From DATGPD01 sp041398565 (GTDB lineage Bacteria; Planctomycetota; UBA1135; UBA2386): a stretch of 64,000 nt of DNA. The DNA is taken from positions 682,001-746,000 of the forward strand of contig JAWKUN010000002.1 of NCBI GenBank assembly GCA_041398565.1. The letters run 5' to 3'. The notes below the pieces were generated by a model that was given only the letters and a program-made list of their open reading frames with translations, was not told the DNA's origin and did not search any database. The position numbers and the translations under genes are program-made. Position 1 is the first letter of the stretch; each line of letters opens with the position of its first letter. Below, in pieces: positions 29,264 to 37,005 of this stretch.

Positions 29264-30306
29264 CCGTGAATCGGGCCTGCGAGGTTGTCCTGGAGGTGGC
29301 CCTGCTGGGGCTCGTCGCTTGCGCGGGACCCGAGGCGCCCGACGACCGTCCGCGCCCGCCGGAGACGTCTCGGCCCGTTGGCCCGGTCGCGCGGCAGCCG
29401 CGTCCCGAGACTGGCAGGGGGCTGGCGCTCGAGGCCTTCGCCAAGGAGGTCGCGGCGGCGTGGGTTCGTGACCCGGCGCCGGTGGCCGTCCTCCCGGCCT
29501 TCAGCGAAGACCCGCAGGCTCCGCCCAACACCCAGGTGTTCGCCACGGCGGCAGGCGACGTCTGGGCAGCGCAAGTGCTGGCGGCGCTGGTGCGGGCCGA
29601 GCCGGGCATCGAGGTCTGGGCGCCGGAGACGGTGGTCCTCGAGCTGGAGCGCAACAACCGCAGTCTGTGCGACGTGCGCGCCGCCGACGATGCCATGGGC
29701 CTGGTGGCACGCACGGCCGCCGGCTACCTCGTCTACGGCACCCTCGCCAAGCAGGTGGTGGGCAGCAGGTTGACGGGCACGACGACGATCGTGGTGCGCT
29801 CCACGTGCGTGCGTCTGCCGGGCGGCGACGTGGTGGCGATGCACCCCGAAGAACTCACTTCCGGCGACCTGCGCGACGACCTGCGCGCGCGCCTCGAGCG
29901 CGGCAGCACGGTTCTGGTCGGCCCGCGCGCCAGTGCGTTCGTGCCGAGCCTCGACCGCGAGCTCGAGCTGACCGCCGAGCGGGCGCTGCGCCGCCTCGTG
30001 CGCGCTCATCGGGCGCAGCTGGCCGGGCGTCGTTGCGCCCTGGTCGGTGGGCCGGGCGCGCCGTCGGCCACGGTCCTGGGCGCGTTGCGTGCCGAGGTGC
30101 CCAGGGCGTTGCCCGGTCGTGAAGCGCTGTCGCTGGTCGAGCCGGCGGACGCGGCCGACTGCCGACTGGAGCCCTCCTTCGAACGCGGCGTCGATCGGTA
30201 TGCCCTGGTGCTGTCGGCGCGCCGGCCCGGGGTGCGCGATGACCTGGAGGCGCGCGAGCCGATCGATCCGCGCTTCACCGCCGAGTTGCGCCGACTGTTG
30301 CCATGA
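29260..30306 (+). CDS. Putative lipoprotein, CsgG/LpoB-like fold suspected
   Basis: 348 residues. The signal ends in LLGLVAC (lipobox, Cys near 21), followed by a Pro/Arg-rich linker. The region about 70-190 (PVAVLPAFSEDPQAPPNTQV, WAPETVVLELERNNRS, AAGYLVYGTLAKQVVGS) has the strand/helix order of the TolB-N/CsgG-like fold seen in LpoB and related lipoproteins. I cannot name a family. It is coupled to the EVE gene upstream and followed 56 bp later by an LpoB-like gene, so a shared envelope role is likely. Confidence 0.65.
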   Translation: MTVNRACEVVLEVALLGLVACAGPEAPDDRPRPPETSRPVGPVARQPRPETGRGLALEAFAKEVAAAWVRDPAPVAVLPAFSEDPQAPPNTQVFATAAGDVWAAQVLAALVRAEPGIEVWAPETVVLELERNNRSLCDVRAADDAMGLVARTAAGYLVYGTLAKQVVGSRLTGTTTIVVRSTCVRLPGGDVVAMHPEELTSGDLRDDLRARLERGSTVLVGPRASAFVPSLDRELELTAERALRRLVRAHRAQLAGRRCALVGGPGAPSATVLGALRAEVPRALPGREALSLVEPADAADCRLEPSFERGVDRYALVLSARRPGVRDDLEAREPIDPRFTAELRRLLP

Positions 30307-30362
30307 TCCGAGACGAACGCCACTGCCGCCGAAAGCCGATCCACGGAGAGCGAAGCACCACG

Positions 30363-30986
30363 ATGTCCGAGACCCTTGCCCTGATCTCACCGCCGCGGCG
30401 GCTCGCCGCCCTCGTCCTCGGCTTGCTGGCGGTGGGTGCCGCGTGCGGCGGGCCCACCGGCCGCGTCAAGAGCGACGACGAGCAGGACCTCACCGGCACC
30501 ACGCGCGCCGGCGCGGAGACGTTCAACCGCCTCATCCAGGAGTCGGTGGACAACCTGCTGCAGAAACCCAGCGCGCAGAAGTCCGGCGCCGACCGCCTCA
30601 AGATCGCCTTCCTCGAGCTGGAGAACCGCAGCGCCGAGGAACTCGTCGATTGGCGCGACACCGTGCGCCAGCGCATCGACGAGTCGGTGAACCGCAGCGG
30701 TCGCTACCGCAACATCAGCGATCGCTTCGTGCGAGCGGCGCTGCAAGAGACCTCGCTGCGGCCCGACGACCTCTACCTGCCCGAGAAGCGTCGGCGCTTC
30801 CTCAAGGTGTTGGAGGCCAACGGCAACCCGGTGGACTTCCTGATGTACGCGTCGCTCAACTCCGGTACCACCTCGGCCGGACGCGAGACCCAGCGCGACT
30901 ACCTGCTGACCCTCGAGCTGGTGGACGTCGAGACCGGAGAGTCGGAGAAGGTCAACGCCGACGTGCGCAAGGAGTACCTGCGCTAA
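30363..30986 (+). CDS. LpoB-like lipoprotein (penicillin-binding protein activator family)
   Basis: 207 residues from ATG 30363. The signal segment LAALVLGLLAVGAACGG has a slightly atypical lipobox (GAAC). The mature domain fits the LpoB/FlgT pattern: RLKIAFLELENRSAEELVDW, TVRQRIDESVNRSGRYRNIS, RRFLKVLEANGNPVDFLMYA and YLLTLELVDVETGESE. In Enterobacteria, LpoB activates peptidoglycan synthase PBP1b from the outer membrane; the partner here is unknown. An in-frame ATG at 30303 overlaps the previous stop by 4 bp and would add 20 residues. The COG3014-type gene follows after 9 bp. Confidence 0.8.
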   Translation: MSETLALISPPRRLAALVLGLLAVGAACGGPTGRVKSDDEQDLTGTTRAGAETFNRLIQESVDNLLQKPSAQKSGADRLKIAFLELENRSAEELVDWRDTVRQRIDESVNRSGRYRNISDRFVRAALQETSLRPDDLYLPEKRRRFLKVLEANGNPVDFLMYASLNSGTTSAGRETQRDYLLTLELVDVETGESEKVNADVRKEYLR

Positions 30987-30995
30987 CCCACCACG

Positions 30996-32468
30996 GTGCG
31001 CCGCCTCGCAGTCCTCCTGCTCGCGGTTGCCTGGGGCTGCAGCTCCGTCGACGTCGGCGGCCTGGCCGAGAGCTTCGGCGCCGGCGACATCGAGGGCGTG
31101 CGGGAGCAACTGCGCGACCTCGCGCAGCAGGACGAAGCCGACGCACACCTGTGGCTGATGAACCGGGCAGTAGTCGACCTGGCGAGCGGCGACCCGCCGG
31201 CCGGCATCGGTGCGCTGCGCCGCGCGCGCGACCGGCTGGACGAGCTGCGCTCGCGTTCGTACCCGGGCTGGATCGAGGCGATGCTCAGCGACGACCGGGC
31301 TCTGGTCTACGAGGGCGCCGACTACGAGCACGTGCTGGTGCGGGCCTACCTGGCCCTGCTCGACCTGGCCTGCCGGCAGGGCGACGTCATCGCCTACCTG
31401 AACCAGATGCTGCAGAGGCAGGTCGACCTGCGCGAGGGCTTCGTCACCGACGACGGCCAGAAGCCGAAGCTGGCCGAGAAGTCGGCAGCGATCGGCAACT
31501 GGCTGCTGGCCGCGGTCGAGGCCGACGACCCCACGCGGCGCGATGTCGTGGCGCGCCAGCTGGCGACCGTGCTCGAGCACGAGCCGGCTTGTCGGCTGGC
31601 GCGCGTGGAAGCCGAGCGCTTCCGGCGCGAGGGCTTGTGCCGCCCTGGCCACGGCGTCGTGCAGGTGGTGGCCATGGTCGGGCTGGGGCCGTACAGGGTG
31701 GCGCGCGACGAGCCGGTGAGTTCGTTGGTGCTCGACATCGCCCACCGCGTGTACAACGCGCGGCGCGACCGCGTGGCGATTCCGCTGAACGCGGTCTCCC
31801 AGGTGCAGATCGCCGGCCTCGTGCTGCGTTCCGACAACCCCGAAGCGGCATGGGTCGAAGTCGGCGCGGTGCGCCAGACCACCGAGGTGATCACCAGCGT
31901 CGACCGTCTGGCGCAGGCGGAGTTCGACGCCATGCGCACGCAGATGGTGGTGCGCGCCGTGGTGCGGCGGATCTTCAAGCTGGCGTCGGCCGAGCTGGGC
32001 AAGTCGCTCACCGAGCGCAAGGCGAGCCCCCAGCAGACGCCGCCGGCGGCGACCCAGGGCGACAAGCGGGTGGTGCGCAAGCCCGAGACGGCGGCAGAGA
32101 AGAAGAAGCGCGAGGAGGAAGAGCGCCGGCAGCGCAAGAAGGAGCAGCAGAACCAGGTCAACAGCTTCCTGTGGGACGCCTTGGCGTGGATCTGGGTGGC
32201 GCTCGAGGACGCCGACACGCGTTGCTGGGCCCTGTTGCCGGCCTCGTTCCAGGCCGCGCGCCTCGAGTTGCCCGAGGGTGAGCACGAGGTGTCGGTGCGG
32301 GCAGCGGTGGGCGGCGCTGCGGTGGGCGCCGAGCAGCGCGTGCGGGTGCGCGTGCGCGCCGGCCACACCACCTTCGTCGTCGCCCAGGTGCCGTCGCGCC
32401 AGGGTGGGCCGCCGCCGGTCACCTCGGATCCTGCCGGAGTCGGAGTGCGCAGCAGCGACGACCCGTGA
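30996..32468 (+). CDS. COG3014-like lipoprotein
   Basis: 490 residues from a GTG start. The signal MRRLAVLLLAVAWGC gives a lipidated Cys at about 15. The N-terminal half is helical and TPR-like (AHLWLMNRAVVDLASGD, YEHVLVRAYLALLDLAC, NQMLQRQVD). Around 220-330 is the domain typical of COG3014 proteins (VVQVVAMVGLGPYRVARDE). A highly charged Lys/Glu/Arg helix (ETAAEKKKREEEERRQRKKE) separates this from a C-terminal beta domain (LPEGEHEVSVRAAVGG). COG3014 and LpoB genes are neighbours in many Gram-negative bacteria, supporting the assignment; the function is unknown. Confidence 0.78.
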   Translation: MRRLAVLLLAVAWGCSSVDVGGLAESFGAGDIEGVREQLRDLAQQDEADAHLWLMNRAVVDLASGDPPAGIGALRRARDRLDELRSRSYPGWIEAMLSDDRALVYEGADYEHVLVRAYLALLDLACRQGDVIAYLNQMLQRQVDLREGFVTDDGQKPKLAEKSAAIGNWLLAAVEADDPTRRDVVARQLATVLEHEPACRLARVEAERFRREGLCRPGHGVVQVVAMVGLGPYRVARDEPVSSLVLDIAHRVYNARRDRVAIPLNAVSQVQIAGLVLRSDNPEAAWVEVGAVRQTTEVITSVDRLAQAEFDAMRTQMVVRAVVRRIFKLASAELGKSLTERKASPQQTPPAATQGDKRVVRKPETAAEKKKREEEERRQRKKEQQNQVNSFLWDALAWIWVALEDADTRCWALLPASFQAARLELPEGEHEVSVRAAVGGAAVGAEQRVRVRVRAGHTTFVVAQVPSRQGGPPPVTSDPAGVGVRSSDDP

Positions 32469-32518
32469 CCTCCTCGCGGCAGGTTGCTTCCACCCGGCCG
32501 ACGTGAACAATCCGGGCC

Positions 32519-33094
32519 ATGCGCGCTCGACTCCGCCTCGTGTTCCCGATGTTGCTCTTGGCGGCTTGCTCGGATGCCGACCCCATCGGCATCCACGTGC
32601 AACTGCAAGCGGACGGATCTGGCGTCGTCACCTGCCGCAGTCTGCAGATGGTCGACGCTCCCGGGCCGCTCGAGACCGACAGCGGCGGCGTGCAGTGGCA
32701 GCAGCGGGCGCGCCTGTTCGCGTCGCGGGGCACCTTCCAGAGCGTGGGGGACATCCGTCTCGCCGACATCGTGTTCAAGCGCACCGGCGAGAACAGTCTG
32801 CGCCTGCAGCTACCGCGCGGCCCGCAGGCGACCTGGCACGCGCTCTTGGCGCCGACCGCCGAGGGGCGTGACGCCGCCGCGTCGGTGCTGGATCCGGCGC
32901 GGCCGGCGACGGCCGTGGGCAGCACCATCCGCATCGAGGTGCAGGCGCCCGACCTGGTGACCGCGGTCGGCCACGCGCCGCCGGTCCGTATGGCCAAGTC
33001 CGACAAGGATGGCCGGAGTGCGTTGCTGTGGGTGCCGGTCGACGCCGCACGCAGCGCCGGCGATCCTCTGGTGTTCGACCTCACCTGGCGTTGA
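32519..33094 (+). CDS. Small lipoprotein, unknown function
   Basis: 191 residues. The signal MRARLRLVFPMLLLAAC is a textbook lipobox (LAAC, Cys 17). The mature part is beta-rich (GIHVQLQADGSGVVTCRSL, ADIVFKRTGENSLRLQLPRG, TIRIEVQAPDLVTAVGHAPP) and lacks known motifs. It begins 50 bp after the COG3014-like gene and may be the last member of that envelope cluster. Confidence 0.72.
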   Translation: MRARLRLVFPMLLLAACSDADPIGIHVQLQADGSGVVTCRSLQMVDAPGPLETDSGGVQWQQRARLFASRGTFQSVGDIRLADIVFKRTGENSLRLQLPRGPQATWHALLAPTAEGRDAAASVLDPARPATAVGSTIRIEVQAPDLVTAVGHAPPVRMAKSDKDGRSALLWVPVDAARSAGDPLVFDLTWR

Positions 33095-33246
33095 CAGCCG
33101 GCACCCGGGCCGCAGACGCGCCGCGGCGGCATGGGTGCGGCACTACAATGCGCGGCTTCACGTCTCCGAGTCCTGCGCCTGTTCCGATGAAGGACCGCCT
33201 CGTTCGTCTGCCTGTCCTGCTCGCTGCCGGCTCGTCTTGCCGGGTG

Positions 33247-33546
33247 ATGGGCGCCGGCGCCGAGCCGAAGACGGTGGGGGAGCCGAAGACCGACACCGAG
33301 ACGCGCACGCAGCGGCCGTGGAACGTCATCGTCCACGACGACCCCATCTCGCTCATGAGCTACGTCACGCGGGTGTTCATGGACGTGTTCGGCTACGCCC
33401 AGCCGAAGGCGCACAAGCTGATGATGGAAGTGCACACCGCCGGGCGCTCGGTGGTGTGGACGGGAGCTCGCGAACAGGCCGAGACCTACGTCACGCGCCT
33501 GCACGGCTTCCACCTGCTGGCGACCCTCGAGCAGGTCGACGCCTGA
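33247..33546 (+). CDS. clpS: ATP-dependent Clp protease adaptor ClpS
   Basis: 99 residues from ATG 33247. The ClpS core is clear: RPWNVIVHDDPISLMSYVTR, VFMDVFGYAQPKAHKLMMEV, HTAGRSVVWTGAREQAETYV and LHGFHLLATLEQ. ClpS delivers N-degron substrates to ClpA or ClpC. The sequence is closer to the actinobacterial than the enterobacterial form (WNVIV, LMSYV). An in-frame ATG at 33187 would add 20 mostly hydrophobic residues, unusual for a cytosolic adaptor, so the shorter start is preferred. No clp ATPase gene is in the window. The DUF2017-like gene follows after 1 bp. Confidence 0.92.
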   Translation: MGAGAEPKTVGEPKTDTETRTQRPWNVIVHDDPISLMSYVTRVFMDVFGYAQPKAHKLMMEVHTAGRSVVWTGAREQAETYVTRLHGFHLLATLEQVDA

Positions 33547-33547
33547 G

Positions 33548-34039
33548 GTGTACGTCGTCGTCTACGAGAACGGGACGCGCTGGCTGCGGCAGGCGACCCC
33601 GCTGTGCGTCGACTGCGTCAAGCGGATGTTCGAGTGGATCGAGAGCGAGGACCCGCGGGTGAAGAAGCGGCTGTTCCCCGACACCTTCGCCGATCCGACC
33701 GAAGAGGCTGCCTGGCGGCGGCTCACCGAGGCCGACCTCGCCCACCTGATCCTGTCGCGGCGGCAGATCGTCGACAAGGACCTGGCCCGCTTGCGTGCCG
33801 ACGGGCCCGGCCTCTACCGCTGGCCCGTGTCCAAGGGGCACGACCACGCATGGATCTCGTCGCTCAACGCCGCACGTCTGGCGCTGTTCGAACTGCACGA
33901 CCTGGGGCCCGAGGACATGGACATCGACCCGGAGGACATCGTCGACGAGGACCGCCAGCTGGCGATGGTGCAGATCGACATCCTCGGCTTCATCCAGGAC
34001 CTGCTCCTGCAAGGCGACGGTGGGGCGGACGTCGCCTGA
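33548..34039 (+). CDS. DUF2017-like protein
   Basis: 163 residues from a GTG start one base after the clpS stop. Helical and acidic, with RMFEWIESEDPRVKKRLFPD, AAWRRLTEADLAHLILSRRQ, WISSLNAARLALFELHDLG and a last helix MVQIDILGFIQDLLLQGD. This fits DUF2017, which in Actinobacteria is regularly encoded next to clpS. The function is not established; a role with ClpS is inferred from the neighbourhood. It converges on a BNR-repeat gene, with 11 bp between the stops. Confidence 0.75.
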   Translation: MYVVVYENGTRWLRQATPLCVDCVKRMFEWIESEDPRVKKRLFPDTFADPTEEAAWRRLTEADLAHLILSRRQIVDKDLARLRADGPGLYRWPVSKGHDHAWISSLNAARLALFELHDLGPEDMDIDPEDIVDEDRQLAMVQIDILGFIQDLLLQGDGGADVA

Positions 34040-34050
34040 TTGCGACGCGC

Positions 34051-37002
34051 CTAGTACCAGACGCCCTTCGAGGTCGCAGCCTGGTCGGCCTCGGCCTCGT
34101 CGAAGTCCGAGCCAAGGACACCGCCGAAGCCGCCGCCGGGCGCGTAGCCCGGGGCGACGTGCACGAAGAAGGCCTTCTTGTCGACCTTCTCTCCGTGCGT
34201 CACCTCGAGCAGGAACTGGCCGCTGGACACGGTGTCGGCGCCGCTGCCGCGACGCCCGCGCTGGGCACGCGCGGTGCGCCAGGCGATGCGGTGCAGACCC
34301 GCGTCCTTGATGTTGCTGCGCGCGAACAGCTCCTTGCCGGTGGCGTCGCGCACCGCGAGCTTGACCGGCTCTGCCAGTTCCTCACGCACGTACACGTAGA
34401 ACACGGGCCGCGTCTCGCCGTTGCTGGCGCTCCACGTGCGTTGGCCGGGCCAGCCCCGTGACGGCCCGCGGCCGAGCAACAGGCCGTCGCGCGGTGCGAA
34501 TGTGTGCACCTCTTCGGCCAGGACCTCGGCGCTCATCTCCTCGAGCGGGGTGATGTCGAGCACGAACAGGCCACGCCCGTGCGTCGCCGCGACCAGATCC
34601 TTGTCGCGCGGGTGCACGACGAGATCGTGCACGGGATTGGTGGGCATGTCCCCGGTCAGCGGATACCAGCTGGCGCCGCAATCGAAGGACACCTGCACGC
34701 CGAGATCGGTGCCGACGAAAAGCACGTCGGGGTTGCGCGGGTGCTGACGCACGACGTTGATGGCCTGGTCCGGGAGCCCGGTGGTGATCGGCTTGAAGGT
34801 CTCGCCGCCGTCGGTGGTCATGAACAGCCACGGGCGTGGGTCGTCGTCGCGGTAGCCGGTGAAGCTCACGAAGGCGGTGTCGGCGTCGTGCGGGGAGGGC
34901 TCCACCCGCGACACCCACAGCCGGCTCGGCATGCCGGGGAAGCGCTCGGTCAGCTCGGTCCAACGCTCGCCTGCGGTCTTGCTGACCCACACCCGGCCGT
35001 CGTCGGTGCCGACCCAGAGCTGGCCGGCGCGCTTGGGCGATTCGGCCAGGGTGGTGATCGTGCAGTGCGGGACGTTGCCGGAGAGCTTGTCGGGATCGGC
35101 GTAGGTCAGGTCGGGACTGATGATCTCCCACGTGTCGCCGCGATCGAAGGAGCGGTGCAGGAACTGCGTGCCGAAGTACACCGTGCGCGGGTTGTGCGGC
35201 GACAGTGCGATCGGTGAGCTCCAGTTGTGGCGCAGGGCCGGCGTGCCGCGCGGCGCGCGCGGGCGGATCGGTTTGGGGCGACCGCTGCGGTGGTCGTAGC
35301 GGAACACGGCGCCGAACTGCGACTCGGCGTACACGGTGTCCGGATCGGAGGGGTCGACGACCGCGTGGAAGCCGTCGCCGCCGCCGATGCGGTAGGCGTG
35401 CTCGCGCTGGATGCCGTTGCTGTCATCGCCGCGGCTGGGGACCGCCCAGGTGCCGTTGTCCTGCAAGCCGCCGTAGATGCGGTACGGCTCGCGCATGTCG
35501 ACGCCGATCGCGTAGTACTGGGCCAGCGGCAGCGCGTCGAGGTGGTCCCAGGTGTCGCCTGAGTCGTGGGTCTGCGCCAAGCCGCCGTCGTTGCCGAGCA
35601 GCATGTGCCGCGGGTTCTTCGGGTCGATCCACAGCGCGTGGTGGTCGGAGTGCAGGCCGCGCGCGAAGTTGGTGCGCCAACGCTTGCCGCCGTCGGACGT
35701 GGTGTGCACGTTGACGTCGAGCACGAAGAGCGCGTTGGCGTCGTGCGGGTGCACGCGGATCTGGCCGAAGTAGTAGAAGTAGTGGTCGGCCCGGTCGCTG
35801 ATGAGGCGCTCCTTCACGCACTTCCACGAGTCGCCGCCGTCGTCGCTGCGGTAGATCTCGCCGCCGCGGATGCGGCTCGGGGCAGCGGCTGCTGCCGCCG
35901 GCGCGGTGAGTTTGTGCCAGAAGGCGGCGTCCCAGGCGGGATCGTCGTAGGCGGGATCGTCGTGGCCCGGATCGTCGTCCGCCGGTCCGTCGGCGTCGTC
36001 CTTGGCGTCGGAACGCGCGCCGCCGTCCTTGACCTTGGCATCCTTGCTCTGGACGCCTGCCTTGGCGTCGGACTCGGCCTTCGTCGGCTCGGCATCCGCG
36101 TCTGCGTCGCGGTTGTCGGCCGCCGCGGCCTGCTCGCCGGCGTCGCGTTGAGTGGGCTGGGGCGACGCCTGGTTGCGGTTCTCGACGTAGGCGTACACGA
36201 CCTTGCTGTCGCCGGCGAACACCGCCAAGCCGATGCGCCCGAGTGTCCCCGAGGGCAGTCCCTCGCGCAGCTTGCGCCAGGTGTCGCCGCCGTCGCTGCT
36301 GCGCCAGATGCCGCCCCCGTCGCCGCCTTCGGTGAGGTTCCAGGCGCGCCGACGGCATTCGTGCCCCGCGGCGAAGAGGATGTTCGGGTCGTTCGGGTCG
36401 ATTGCGAGGTCGCAGAACCCGGTGTCGTCGTCGATGAACAGGGTCTTCTTCCAGTTCTTGCCGCCGTCGGCGCTCTTGTACACGCCGCGTTCGCTGCCAG
36501 GCGTGTACAGCGGTCCCATCGCCGCGACCCAGACGACGTCCTTGTCCGTTGGGTGGGCGACGACGCGAGCGATGTGGTCGGTGCCGGCGAGTCCCATGTG
36601 CACCCAGGTGTCACCGCCGTCGTCGCTCTTGTAGATGCCGTTGCCGGGGTAGACGCTGCGCTGGTTGTTGGCCTCGCCGGTGCCGGCCCAGAGGACCTCC
36701 GGATCGGCCGGCGAGATCTCGATGTCGCCGAGGCTGATCGTGTCCTGCCGGTCGAAGATCGACTTGAACGTGGTGCCACCGTTCGTGGTCTTGAAGATGC
36801 CCCCGGTCGCCGACGCGACGTAGAACTCGGCGCTGTTGTTCGGGTGCACGGCGACGTCGACGACGCGCCCACCGAAGTTCACCGGACCGAGCGATCGCCA
36901 CGACAGCGTGTCGAAGACGTGCTCGCGTAGCATCGCCGGGTCCTGGGCCAGTGCCGACGTCGCGAGGGAGGAAGCAGCCAGGCAGAGGGTGAGAGCACGC
37001 AT
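34051..37002 (-). CDS. Large secreted BNR/Asp-box repeat protein
   Basis: 983 residues with signal MRALTLCLAASSLATSALAQ. Most of the chain is a beta-propeller-like series of BNR/Asp-box units (S/T-x-D-x-G-x-T-W), for example IYKSDDGGDTWVHMG, VYKSADGGKNWKK, IWRSSDGGDTWRKL and TYDSGDTW-like variants, as in sortilin/VPS10 and sialidase-like families. An acidic low-complexity insert at about 285-360 (GPADDDPGHDDPAYDDPAWD) interrupts the propeller. The C-terminal ~150 residues form a separate domain (KLAVRDATGKELFARSNIKD). The catalytic Arg triad of sialidases was not found, so a binding or glycan-related role is safer than an enzyme name. It is a tandem paralogue of the upstream gene, 3 bp apart. 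Confidence 0.85.
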   Translation of the reverse strand: MRALTLCLAASSLATSALAQDPAMLREHVFDTLSWRSLGPVNFGGRVVDVAVHPNNSAEFYVASATGGIFKTTNGGTTFKSIFDRQDTISLGDIEISPADPEVLWAGTGEANNQRSVYPGNGIYKSDDGGDTWVHMGLAGTDHIARVVAHPTDKDVVWVAAMGPLYTPGSERGVYKSADGGKNWKKTLFIDDDTGFCDLAIDPNDPNILFAAGHECRRRAWNLTEGGDGGGIWRSSDGGDTWRKLREGLPSGTLGRIGLAVFAGDSKVVYAYVENRNQASPQPTQRDAGEQAAAADNRDADADAEPTKAESDAKAGVQSKDAKVKDGGARSDAKDDADGPADDDPGHDDPAYDDPAWDAAFWHKLTAPAAAAAAPSRIRGGEIYRSDDGGDSWKCVKERLISDRADHYFYYFGQIRVHPHDANALFVLDVNVHTTSDGGKRWRTNFARGLHSDHHALWIDPKNPRHMLLGNDGGLAQTHDSGDTWDHLDALPLAQYYAIGVDMREPYRIYGGLQDNGTWAVPSRGDDSNGIQREHAYRIGGGDGFHAVVDPSDPDTVYAESQFGAVFRYDHRSGRPKPIRPRAPRGTPALRHNWSSPIALSPHNPRTVYFGTQFLHRSFDRGDTWEIISPDLTYADPDKLSGNVPHCTITTLAESPKRAGQLWVGTDDGRVWVSKTAGERWTELTERFPGMPSRLWVSRVEPSPHDADTAFVSFTGYRDDDPRPWLFMTTDGGETFKPITTGLPDQAINVVRQHPRNPDVLFVGTDLGVQVSFDCGASWYPLTGDMPTNPVHDLVVHPRDKDLVAATHGRGLFVLDITPLEEMSAEVLAEEVHTFAPRDGLLLGRGPSRGWPGQRTWSASNGETRPVFYVYVREELAEPVKLAVRDATGKELFARSNIKDAGLHRIAWRTARAQRGRRGSGADTVSSGQFLLEVTHGEKVDKKAFFVHVAPGYAPGGGFGGVLGSDFDEAEADQAATSKGVWY

Positions 37003-37005
37003 GGA

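Noticed and set aside
30303..30362. Extended start of the LpoB-like gene from ATG 30303
   Set aside because: The overlap with the previous stop is attractive, but the added 20 basic residues precede the signal peptide; kept as an alternative only.
33091..33149. ttgaca and tacaat as a sigma-70 promoter for clpS
   Set aside because: The two hexamers are 47 bases apart, far from the needed 16-19; tacaat alone is too weak to call.
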